Positions 23,544 through 33,012 of a stretch of DNA of 64,000 bases are shown here, piece after piece. Source of the DNA: Amphiura filiformis. Taxonomy: Eukaryota > Echinodermata > Ophiuroidea > Amphilepidida > Amphiuridae. The stretch covers positions 15,867,805-15,931,804 of the forward strand of contig NC_092631.1 of assembly GCF_039555335.1 (NCBI RefSeq), read 5' to 3'. How positions within the stretch are numbered: the stretch's first letter is position 1; each line of letters begins with the position of its first letter. The notes below the pieces were generated by a model. That model did not search any database. It saw only the letters and a list, made by a program, of their open reading frames with translations, and was not told where the DNA came from. The translations under genes and the position numbers were made by a program.

Positions 23544-24899
23544 CGAGGGGCAGTCAGTATGTTTTAAGAGTGGACTCGTGATGTCATATGTGGATTGTTT
23601 TCATGGCATTTCTCAATGATTACATAAACACTGTACCTTTGTCTTTCAAACAACACATGTAAAAATTATATCATACACATGATTACGTAACAGCATTAGC
23701 ATAAAATCAATATACTAGGGACACTGCCAAATCACACAAAAAGGCGGGCCTTTTAAATTACAACAAAGACACGTGTTTAAAATGTCCGAGAACAGAAAAA
23801 GTACAAGGGGCATAAGGCTAGTTTTTTGCAGAAATAAACACTAGGTCCTCAGTTTGCATTTAGTAAAATATGAGACTTGTCATTAAACTGTGGTGGAAAT
23901 GGGACGTTTGGAAACTTCAACAACTTTATAGGCTTGAATGGAAGCAAAATCATTCTGCAAAAATGGCGTTAATGAAAAAGCAGTTATTACAAATGACATT
24001 AATTATCTTCAAAATGAAACATACTAAAATATAATGACTGGTCACGTGTGAGAGCTAGTACTCAGTGCGATGATAACTGGTGCAAATCAAACAATAATCT
24101 GCGCATGCGTAGGTAGGATGACCGATACAACATGGTGGAAATGCACGAAAATGGCAAAATTCCATGTAAATAGGGCCTAAAATATTACAAAATTCTATGA
24201 AAATTTTATTTTAAATATTTATATGAATTTTTATGGATGATCTCAACCTGAAATGAACAGAAAAGTTTTAAAAATAAATATCTTATTAAAACGATGGCCT
24301 CTCTCTCTGTACCACTACTTTTTGTATAAATGTAACAATGGTAGAATAACAGTTATATTTTAATCACTGATTCAAATATTTTCTAGGGAGACTCCCGTTT
24401 TTATTTTTGGAGATTAGTCAACAGAACTGGCCAACAAAATTAAATTTCCACGTTTGCTATTTTTGGCAATATCAAGATTTGTATAGAAAGAAAAGCCTTG
24501 TTTTTGTCAAAAATAAGACATATTTGACCACGCATTTTAAATAAACTAAAACCTTTACAGCCCAACAAACATGGTTTAATGAACTGGTAGTTTGTGTTCT
24601 ATTACTGTTCCAAAAGGCAGCATTCTCTATTCTTTAATTCCCGAGAAAATATAAAAAATACAACAATACCTCATTTCAGCCTCTTATTTCCCTTAACAAA
24701 AACGACTCAATTTCACCAGGTGACTCTAGACCATTGATTTTATGTTAATGCTGTTACGTAATCATGTGTATGATATAATTTTTGCATGTGTTGTTTGAAA
24801 CACAAAGGTACAGTGTTTATGTAAGCATTGAGAAATGCCATGAAAACAATCCACATATGACGTCACGAGTCCACTCTTAAAACATACTGACTGCCCCTC
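23544..24899. mobile_element. Non-autonomous mariner-type element with long inverted ends
   Basis: Ends CGAGGGGCAGTCAGTATGTT and AACATACTGACTGCCCCTCG, each followed inward by about 165 bp of mirrored sequence (gagtggactcgtgatgtcat; acactgtacctttgt). TA flanks both ends. No transposase remains. It lies 114 bp upstream of the copy 1 start codon, so it could have displaced or become part of the promoter. Confidence 0.8.
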
Positions 24900-24972
24900 G
24901 TATAATATCCATCAATCTGATCAGTACATATCCTGATTTCAGCATAAAATCAACTAGAAACGTCCATAATGA

Positions 24973-25316
24973 TTAAAAGGGCATTTCGTGATCCACAGCC
25001 TCATCCCCCACTTTTCTCAAAAAAGTTGAGATTTTTATATCACTGGAAACCTCTGGCTACATAATGTTTATGTACAAAATATTTCTTGCAGATTAATTCG
25101 TTTAGCAAAGATATCGTGAAATTTGAATTTCGTTCTGGTGCACCAGAACGAAATTACAACGCATTGTCTATGGCGCAGTGTAATATACATAATCATGCAT
25201 AACTCGCGAACGCAAAATCGGAATGAACTGACATTTTGGGAATAGGTTTTTTTCGTGGATATCTAATGAAAAATGACATAAATAGAGGATGCTAGGATCA
25301 CGAAATACTCCTTTAA
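24973..25316 (-). repeat. MITE, family A, reverse orientation
   Basis: Starts ttaaaagggcatttcgtgat and ends gatcacgaaatactccttta, complement of the 20432-20776 copy. Central palindrome retained. Confidence 0.85.
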
Positions 25317-25462
25317 GTCAATTATTTCTTCATTTCAATCAGCTTTCTTTATCTGAAATTTTTATTTGCTTATTAAGGAAATGTGAGGGTCTGCCCTTTA
25401 TATATGCTAGTTTCTGGATTAAATAATTCGGTAGATACCATAAAAACATTAATTTCCGTACC

Positions 25463-25829
25463 TTAAGGGGGTACTACACCCCTCGATAAATTTGTGTCTA
25501 TTTTTGCATTTTCTTAAAAACTAATAACACAGTGGTATCAAAAGTTATGTATATTATTGGGGCAATGTATCCAATTACTACACTGGAATTCCAGTGACCC
25601 GAGACAAGCGGTTCGTTATTTATGAAAAGAAATAGGGTACCGCTAGGGTGTACCTCATTTCCTATCATATATACTGAACCGCTTGTCTTGGGTCATTGAG
25701 ATTTCAGTGTAGTAATTGGATTCCTTGCCCCAATAACATACATAAATTTTGTTACCATTGTGTTATTATTTTTTGAGAAAAATGCAAAAATGGTCACAAA
25801 TTTACCACAGGGGTGTAGTACCCCCTTAA
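25463..25829. repeat. TTAA-flanked MITE
   Basis: TTAA, then GGGGGTACTACACCCCTCGA and at the right ggggtgtagtaccccc then TTAA. Inner arms include tttttgcattttct and its complement. TTAA duplication is the piggyBac habit; superfamily call is inference. Confidence 0.75.
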
Positions 25830-26599
25830 ACTAATCATTTATGTACCTTATCAAACCAAGGGCATATACGTTTTATTCTGTTTATGATATAATTTCGGCC
25901 CATGGGCAAAATGCCTATGACTTTTACTATTTCAATTTAACTTACTCTATTTAACATTGACGAACATGTAATTCTATGAGCTAATTCATTTGGTAGTTTG
26001 AATTGGTTACCACGCAAACAGCATGCGGATTATTAAATTATCAATTTTTCCAATCATTGCGCTGACATTTCTTATTTAGAAATTTTGTAGTTAAAATATC
26101 ACGTCTTACATTATGTTGAACTATAACATGATAATAATAATAGAGACTTTTTGTGATTCCCACACGCCGTGATTGTACGTCCGTCTTTCTATTCAAAATC
26201 ACTCTCCTGTGACGGAGCGAGGCTGCTGATGTAGACAATATTGAAGATTCTGCACGTACAAAATGAACGCGCAGACAATGCAGAAATGCTCAAAAGTTTT
26301 ACTTTTTACTAAATATTAAAACTGTTAAGAATATTGAAAATTCGAAGTAAAGTCTAACTATTAATATGATTCATTTTGTTTGTAATAAATCATTATAATA
26401 AAGCAATAGCGAGGTGTGCAAATTTGCTTTCATTCATACGTGCGGTTCATACGCATAGAATATCCAATGAAATGTGTGTGAGATCGGCAGTATAAAAAGA
26501 GGTTGCGATATGTGTTCATATTTGAAACAAAATACAACTGTACATACGCTGGTCATTGTCATGTTATTGCACAATGAGCACTCGACAACATTAATGAAA
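25830..26599. other. Intergenic DNA, nothing recognised
   Basis: AT-rich, no coding signal or complete repeat seen. Confidence 0.45.
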
Positions 26600-26720
26600 C
26601 TTTTATAAATTTATTTAATTACCTTTTTTGCTGTTGCACATCGTTACGTATCGGTTATAATTATCAGAGAAGATGTTCCCTGTGTATTGAATATAGAGAA
26701 AGCAATTATCTTCTTAAGGG
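26600..26720 (+). repeat. Dispersed duplicate, unit 1
   Basis: gaatatagagaaagcaatta and gttattgcaca-type blocks recur in the same order at 27475-27597. Confidence 0.65.
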
Positions 26721-27171
26721 GTCGGTTCATTACTGGAGGACACACGATAATTCGCCCTATAGCCTAAAGACCGGCCAGTTCCGGCCCTATGGAGAAACCA
26801 ATTCTTTTGTTGTGCATTCACCCATACCATATAATAATAACAATCAGATTTTGGGATGGATGTATGCACAGTGATTTGATTATAACAGAAAAACATAATC
26901 ATTATTTGCCTTTATTATGGATGAGTAACCAAATGTTGACATAACTGTAAGTTGGAAATCCACCACAATAGAATAGCTCCTGGCATTTATTTATCTTAAC
27001 TCCTCAACACTGTACACTGACCTTAGTCAATGGACTAAATCTACAGAACTTAGCCATATCAAATCATGGCCAACTCTTTGAGCTGTGTGAAGGATCAAGA
27101 ATATCTTCTAAGTTATTGTTGCGCCAACTATCGAGCGACCACCGAGTAATGAACGACGTATTCACGCATTT

Positions 27172-27478
27172 TCTGTGGGACCTGAGAGCACATCAAACGT
27201 ATCGAATTGCATTTTCAATACAATGAATGTCCTTCTAATATCAAATAATTTTTATTTTTTGAAACTCGAAGTAAATTGAATAAATCTAATGATATGTACT
27301 TAAAAGCTGGGATGAAAAGTCATCCAAAATGGGAAAATTATATAGCGAATTAAAAAAAAATCAAAATTATTTGATATCAGAAGACATTCCTCATATTCAG
27401 AATGCAGTTTGATATGTCTGATGTGCTCTCATATTCGGCAAAAAATACTGTCCAAACGTTGCTAACAGAGCCCTTAAT
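27172..27478. repeat. Shortened relative of the 19231-19805 foldback
   Basis: Carries gtatcgaattgcattttcaa, caaaattatttgatatcaga and gatatgtctgatgtgctct, with the central hairpin missing. Confidence 0.75.
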
Positions 27479-27597
27479 GAAACTTAATTATTTTTTTTAA
27501 TTAACTTTTTTTTACTATTGCACATGGTATCGTTATTATTAGAAGACGTTCTCTGTTTATTGAATATAGAGAAAGCAATTATCTTCTAAAAGACTCC
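27475..27597 (+). repeat. Dispersed duplicate, unit 2
   Basis: Matches 26600-26720, including ttctctg.ttattgaatata then gagaaagcaattatcttct. Confidence 0.65.
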
Positions 27598-27620
27598 GAT
27601 TAAACATTGCAATAATATTT

Positions 27621-28480
27621 AATAAGCATATCGTGTTATTCCAGTGTTTAAATAACTTCTTCGTGGAACACTCCGCTGTGTCTGACAGTAATCTGAACAT
27701 TTTGCCAAACCTTAGCAGCATTCTGCTCCACCGTATCGGCACTATTCATCAGCTATTATATTTACAAATATAACTGTCTTGAAGACCAGGGCATTTCGTG
27801 TTATTCCAGGGTTTAAACCGGGGGGGGGGGGCGTATGTAGGACTGTATGTAGGGCTGTTAAGACCCCCTTTTTCAGCATCGCTGTCACCCAAAGACCCCA
27901 TATTTGTTTTACGAACACATGCTCTGTCACCCGAAGACCTCTTATTTTTCCATTTGATCTGTCACCCAAAGACCCTTACAAGTTCAATTTGAAAAGCATC
28001 TTTCATTTATCACTGATTTTTTTACTTATTTTGAAAAAACAAAACAAAGAAATTTGAAGCCATTTAGAACTAGAAATTCGATTTTCGAGGTTTCTGTGGC
28101 GCTGTTTCGGTTTTCACCCAACGATTCTATTTAAAAAAGGTCATGTTCTCACCCAATGACCCCATATTTTTTACATTTTGCTCTCACCGAATGCCCAAAA
28201 TCATGCTCTCACCCATTGACCCCATATTTTTTTACATTTTGCTCTCACCGAATGCCCCTTAGTGCGAAAGTGCCAGCCCTACACCTATATCCATTTCAAA
28301 TTGAAGTGTCCCCAGGGGGTTTAAATAACTTCTTCGTGGAACACTCCGCTGTGTCTGACAGTGATGTGAACATTTTGCCAAATTCAGCAGCATTATTCCG
28401 CCCCAACGTATCAGCACTATTCATCCGCTATTATAATTTACAAATAAAACTTTCTTGTGGACATCATGCATTACTATATT
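27621..28480 (+). repeat. Tandem pair of about 165-bp units, second split by a MITE
   Basis: Unit 1 is 27621-27786; unit 2 begins 27787 with gcatttcgtgttattccagg and resumes after an insertion at 28318 with ttaaataacttcttcgtgga. Shared parts: aacactccgctgtgtctgac, gaacattttgcc. Confidence 0.8.
27818..28317. repeat. MITE inserted into a tandem repeat unit, 8-bp target duplication
   Basis: Flanked by GGTTTAAA at 27810-27817 and 28318-28325; the neighbouring unit at 27640 shows the empty site. Ends start CCGGGGG and finish CCCCAGG. The interior repeats a tcacccaa.gaccccatattt motif at least five times (near 27886, 27927, 27960, 28145, 28209). Confidence 0.85.
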
Positions 28481-28684
28481 CCTATGGATACAAAATTTGC
28501 ACAACATGATTTTTTTGTAAAGTAACAATTATGATAATTGTTATATAGTGTGTGATGATACCAAAATACTGACCAGATCGAAATACACTACACAATTATT
28601 TTTAGAAGCTTAATGACCGAAACTTTCTGTTTTAATATCTACGGGGCGGGTGTTCTCCTCTTAGGTATACGCGGGCGAAGTTAC

Positions 28685-28970
28685 GTAATAAATCGGATTA
28701 ACTACCATAGCAATAGGTGAAAACAATTTTGAATATACCGCGCCGCACTACAAGCAGGTTGCACTCATCACCTGTGTATGTCTATAATCATAGATTGAAT
28801 ACAATACCGGTCTTTTCAAAGATACTTATCTTACAGGTGCAAGTGATCAACATGATATGGTTCAATGCAGAGGTACCGCGTAACGTATCAGTGCTGCGCT
28901 GTATATTCAAAAACTGTTTTCACCTATTGCTATGGTAGTTAATCCGATTATTACGTAACTTCGCCAGCGT
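28685..28970. repeat. MITE, second copy of the 11801-12025 family
   Basis: Ends cgaagttacgtaataaatcg and cgattattacgtaacttcg; inner parts ggtaccgcgtaacgta and gtgcaagtgatcaacatgat match the first copy. It lies just upstream of the first tRNA-Lys unit. Confidence 0.8.
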
Positions 28971-29049
28971 ATAGCCACCACTATTAATTAACATCGCACA
29001 TAGTTGTTATTCTTGATAACAATATTGTTATTGTCATTATGTAATATTA

Positions 29050-29122
29050 GCCCGGTTAGCTCAGTCGGTAGAGCATCAGACTTTTTTTCTGAGGGCCAAG
29101 GGTTCGAGTCCCTTACCGGGCG
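29050..29122 (+). tRNA. tRNA-Lys(UUU)-like, probably non-functional (T7 in anticodon loop)
   Basis: Identical over nearly its whole length to the two good tRNA-Lys copies at 32739 and 42522: GCCCGGT acceptor, TAGCTCAGTCGGTAGAG D arm, GGTTCGAGTCCC T arm and paired ACCGGGC. The anticodon loop differs: CTTTTAA in the others is CTTTTTT here, an AA-to-TT change at positions 37-38, giving seven consecutive T. The anticodon itself stays UUU, but A37 (universal in Lys tRNAs) is lost and the T run is a strong RNA polymerase III stop, so full transcripts are unlikely. Confidence 0.75.
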
Positions 29123-29336
29123 CAAGTTTTTGTCATTCATTAAAAGCTTTCCACTTTTCTGAGTGTATGTATTGCAATTGGAATCTTGACTTTTTTTTTG
29201 AATGCAAGAGCTATTTTGCATATATATCTGTTTGAAATGTCATTAGTTTTGTACAATTAAATTAATATATTATCATGATTATTATTATGCAAAGCTACTA
29301 TCAGTTAACTTTTAGTAACAATTTAAAGGTCATATA

Positions 29337-30195
29337 CAGGGTGAGTCAAAAAAAGTGCAACAGAGAAAAGAATCCATTTTTATTTAAGAACCGATTTGAA
29401 CCTTTTAGGTTTTAAAACATTTTATGAATGATATATCCATTAGTGATCTTGTGTGAAAAAACCAAGGAATTAGCATTTACCGTTTTGTTTTTATGACACA
29501 TTTTATAGCTATACCCAATTTTAATGTTTGTCCAAGAAAGCATCTATGTTAGATTTGGAACAACTGCTATTTTCTTAACCTCATTGGCATTAAAATAAAA
29601 TGGAGCACCCAAATTGTTATTGTCCTTGGTCTTGTTTAAGGAAAAGAAACATTATTTGTTGTTATTTTCATTTTACCTTTACTTTACAGATGTTTATTCT
29701 CTATCAAAAACATACACATTTGTACGCGGATTTTTTCAAATGTCGAAATGAAATGCGCGCAAATTGAAGTGGGGTGAATTATAAAATATCCAGTAAGTTG
29801 GACACATTGGGATTTAAAAAACTGGAATTGGAGTCGAGTGAGGTATGAAGGACTTAAAGTAATGTTAGAAAGTTTGTTTAAACAGAAACAAAAATTAAAA
29901 TAACGCAAAAATCAACCTTATTTAAGTTAAAGTCAGTTTCAGAGCTGGTGCCTTTATCGTGCATTGTGTGCTCTCATTCAAAACACATGGTACATCGTGG
30001 ACAAATGATGAAATTGGGTATCGTAGCAAAAGGACTCATAAAAATTAAACGGTAGATGTGATTGACTTCATTTTTTCACAACAGGTGACTTTTGAGTGTG
30101 GCATTTATAAAAACTTTCAATAATTGGAAAGTTCAACGTGGTTCTTACATAAATATCGATTCTTTGCTCTATTGCACTTTTTTTGACTCACCCTG
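29337..30195. mobile_element. Non-autonomous mariner/Tc1-type element
   Basis: TA, then CAGGGTGAGTCAAAAAAAGT at the left; ctttttttgactcaccctg then TA at the right. 859 bp, no transposase seen. Inserted into the spacer that follows the first tRNA-Lys copy. Confidence 0.8.
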
Positions 30196-30196
30196 T

Positions 30197-30786
30197 ATGT
30201 GACCCGGCAGCACAAACGAGCCGTAAATTCCCTAAATTGTATTCTGAGTTACGGTCTAAAATGTGTACGAAGGTCGTATTCATCGGTCACTTAAGCTGGC
30301 GCGACATCTGTCTTATTTTGATAGTCACAACACCAATCAATAATCCTATTATTGAAGTGGATAATAAGCTTCTACCTTAGATGGCTATAGAACTTTTAAT
30401 AGCTCTGGTCTTTGTTTGCTTTTGCTAAATCCTCAAGTGGTGGGTTACCAGGCATTGTATTTTGTATAGGTATGCATAACCAACAATTAACAATGAGAGA
30501 ACCTTCTTAAACCTCGTTGACTTGGGGATGATTTGAAATGACCGCCAATTATGATTGTTTGATATTTATTGCCAGCAATGTGGAAAAAGAGACACGTAGA
30601 AACCTTAAAAGCTATAATTTTGTTGAAGGGGCAAAGTTTAACAAACCATAACCCCGCTTCTGGATATCGTTTGAAGTCAAATGATATACCATTTTAAGTT
30701 TATGATGTTTATTTTTAAACACGAAACAAATCAAAATTGACCGGGGGAGGAATTTACGGCTCATTCGCCGTGGACGGTCACATATA
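30197..30786 (-). repeat. Dispersed foldback element, copy 2 of 2
   Basis: tatgtgacccggcagcacaa at the left and tttacggctcattcgccgtg at the right; inner blocks such as acgaaggtcgtattcatcgg match the complement of copy 1. Starts exactly where the mariner-type element 29337-30195 ends. Confidence 0.75.
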
Positions 30787-30969
30787 TTGCTCGGACAACA
30801 TCATATCATTGGCAAGCTAATATTATGAAGACAGTGAGAATGACTCCTTTTTTGAAAAAATAAGACGTTTAAAATTGATATTCCGCAAAAACCAACTTAA
30901 GCGGTGAGTTCCTTCGAACGAGACTGATTTGACCTAGAAAAAAGTTGACGTCATGAAATGAGATGTGTC

Positions 30970-31290
30970 TGCTTTGAGAAAAGGGATTGTAAACGCTCTC
31001 AATGGTTTTTAAACATATGGATAAAATCAGCCTCTTTTTTGTATATATTAGTAAATTGTGATATTACTATTCATATGAATATCAAGTTTTTGAGAAATAT
31101 TTGGACTAAACAACAACAAATATTTTAGACCAATTTTACCGTGCAATTTTAGAATTTGAGCGTGATGTATATCGATATTGTATTTATTATGCAAATAAAC
31201 AATTTCAATGGCCTTTTGTTCGAACCTTCCCGATTTCTCGTGGAACAAGGTCGCATATTATACACATGACTGAATGTCATACCCAGGGCT
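30970..31290 (+). repeat. Dispersed repeat, internally deleted copy
   Basis: Begins tttgagaaaagggattgtaa then acgctctcaatg and jumps to gtttttaaacatatggataa, which in the 36045-37262 copy is about 870 bp further on. From there it matches to catgactgaatgtca. The join lies at shared AATG. Confidence 0.8.
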
Positions 31291-31739
31291 CATGTGTATA
31301 ACGATTAAGCTTCATTTACTGTGACGGCACCAGTCTCCTGCCATGGAAAGCAATTTTGCTTTAAGCGGGTGAAGGACCTTAAATTGGTGTACGAGGCAGA
31401 ATTTACAAACTCAATTTCTCTTTTTTCAGGAGAAATACGAATAAAAAAATTGCAACGAGTGTCAACTTGTAAATGTAATAATTATTATCTTTGAATGGAG
31501 ATAAACTTGTTTTGCAATAGATCTGTCCTTTAACTAGTTATACATAACATGCTAAATATATAATTACAAGTATTGCAGCTTATAGTTTAGCTTTAGGTGT
31601 ACAGATCATTTGTCCTCATTGGTAGGCTTCCAATCCTGTGCATGTGTGAGTTACATAACACGTGAATTTTGGTCAATCTGGGCAACTATCTCCTTACATA
31701 TGCTAGGTTTTACTTGACAAGGGGAATAGCAACATTAAT

Positions 31740-32405
31740 ATGGATACTCCACAGTACACGCTAGAGGTAAGGGCTTTCCTTGTTGCAGTGTACTATCGCA
31801 CCCAGAGTCCAGCAGAAGTGCTTCTGAGATTCCGTCAGCAGTACCCAAATGCACGTCCCCCTTCACGTGGCGCTATTTACAAAAATGTTGCGAAGTATCA
31901 GATAACTAGAACGAGTCGTAATCTGAACAGAGAACATTGTGGTCGCCCCCGGACTGGAAGATCTGCTGCTAATATCCTAGCAATCCGTAACACTCTGCAG
32001 GCGGGGCAAGCAGGAGGTCCAATTAGCTGCCGTCGAAATGGACTTGGAATACCATCTGCAACCTTTAACAGAATAACTCGTTTATGACTTGCGATTTCAT
32101 CCCTATCAGACGATAAGGAGACATCAACTTTAGCAAGCAGATCACCAACGTCGCACTGTATCCTGTCAGTGGCTTCTTGCCCCTCCTCTACGTTTCCTGG
32201 AAGATTTCATCATTGGCAATGAAGCAGAGTTTACATTAAATATTTTCATTTGTCTTTCGCAGACATTGATGAACTTCAAAGACGCATAATTGCACAAGTT
32301 GACATTCTCAGGCAGGACAGACCTCTCATTAGGCGTGGTGTGAACGCCATGTTGAGAAGAGCCGAAATCTGCATACAGAAGAATTGTGGGCATGTGGAAG
32401 ACTAA
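31740..32405 (+). pseudogene. Broken mariner-like transposase gene
   Basis: The first 115 codons are open and encode a DNA-binding head: YTLEVRAFLVAVYYRTQSPA then RPPSRGAIYKNVAKY and GRPRTGRSAAN, as in transposases of the DUF4817/mariner-like group. Beyond the stop, in the same style, come LRFHPYQTIRRHQL, a CQWLL motif and IIGNEAEFTLN, where the family has DEA with a catalytic Asp; here Asn stands in its place. The middle of the catalytic domain is then missing and the gene resumes with LQRRIIAQVDILRQ and MLRRAEICIQKNCGHVED, the usual C-terminus. One end, gatacaccctgta at 32664-32676, survives at the right; no left end is seen. Not active. Confidence 0.8.
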
Positions 32406-32738
32406 GACTAAAACTACCAATAACTGTAAACAGTAGTGAGACTTATTTGTGATTTGTATGTTGTTATGATTTTAATTGACTTCGCGCAACTGCTTTTTGT
32501 ACGGATCACAAAAGTAGCCACCAAATCCTTATTATTGGTCACACGCCAGTGATTTTTAGCTATAGAAAGACAAGATATTGATTAAGTTATCAACTAGAGA
32601 ATTTTGACCAATGACTTCATACTTTTTAATCTATCGGCAATTTTCAAACTGTATACTTAATTTTGATACACCCTGTATAACGTCACCCACAGTTGTTATT
32701 CTTGATATAAATATTGTTATTGTAATTATTTGATATGA

Positions 32739-32811
32739 GCCCGGTTAGCTCAGTCGGTAGAGCATCAGACTTTTAATCTGAGGGCCAAGGGTTCGAGTCC
32801 CTTACCGGGCG
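32739..32811 (+). tRNA. tRNA-Lys(UUU)
   Basis: Complete 73-nt cloverleaf: acceptor GCCCGGT with ACCGGGC, discriminator G, D arm GCTC..GAGC, anticodon stem TCAGA/TCTGA with loop CTTTTAA (anticodon UUU), T arm AAGGG/CCCTT with TTCGAGT. No intron. A T5 tract a few bases downstream can end polymerase III transcription. Internal A and B boxes are intact. Flanks match those of the 29050 copy on both sides. Confidence 0.95.
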
Positions 32812-32967
32812 CAAATTTTTGTCATTCATTAAAAGCTTTCCACTTTTCTATAAAAACGCGGAGTGTATGTATTGCAATTGGATTTTTGCCTTTTTTTTTT
32901 TTTTAATGCAAGAGCTATTTTGTATATATATTTGTTTCAAATGTCATTAATTTTGTACAATTAAAAT

Positions 32968-32969
32968 TA

Positions 32970-33002
<33 letters not shown>
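32968..33002 (+). repeat. (ATT)n microsatellite
   Basis: About eleven ATT units immediately before the 33013 insertion; the paralogous spacer at 29280 has only two. Confidence 0.85.
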
Positions 33003-33012
33003 GCAAAGCTAC

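Noticed and set aside
27779-28509. Open frames with repeated SPKDP-like and ALTECP-like words
   Set aside because: They translate the tandem motif inside the 27818-28317 MITE.
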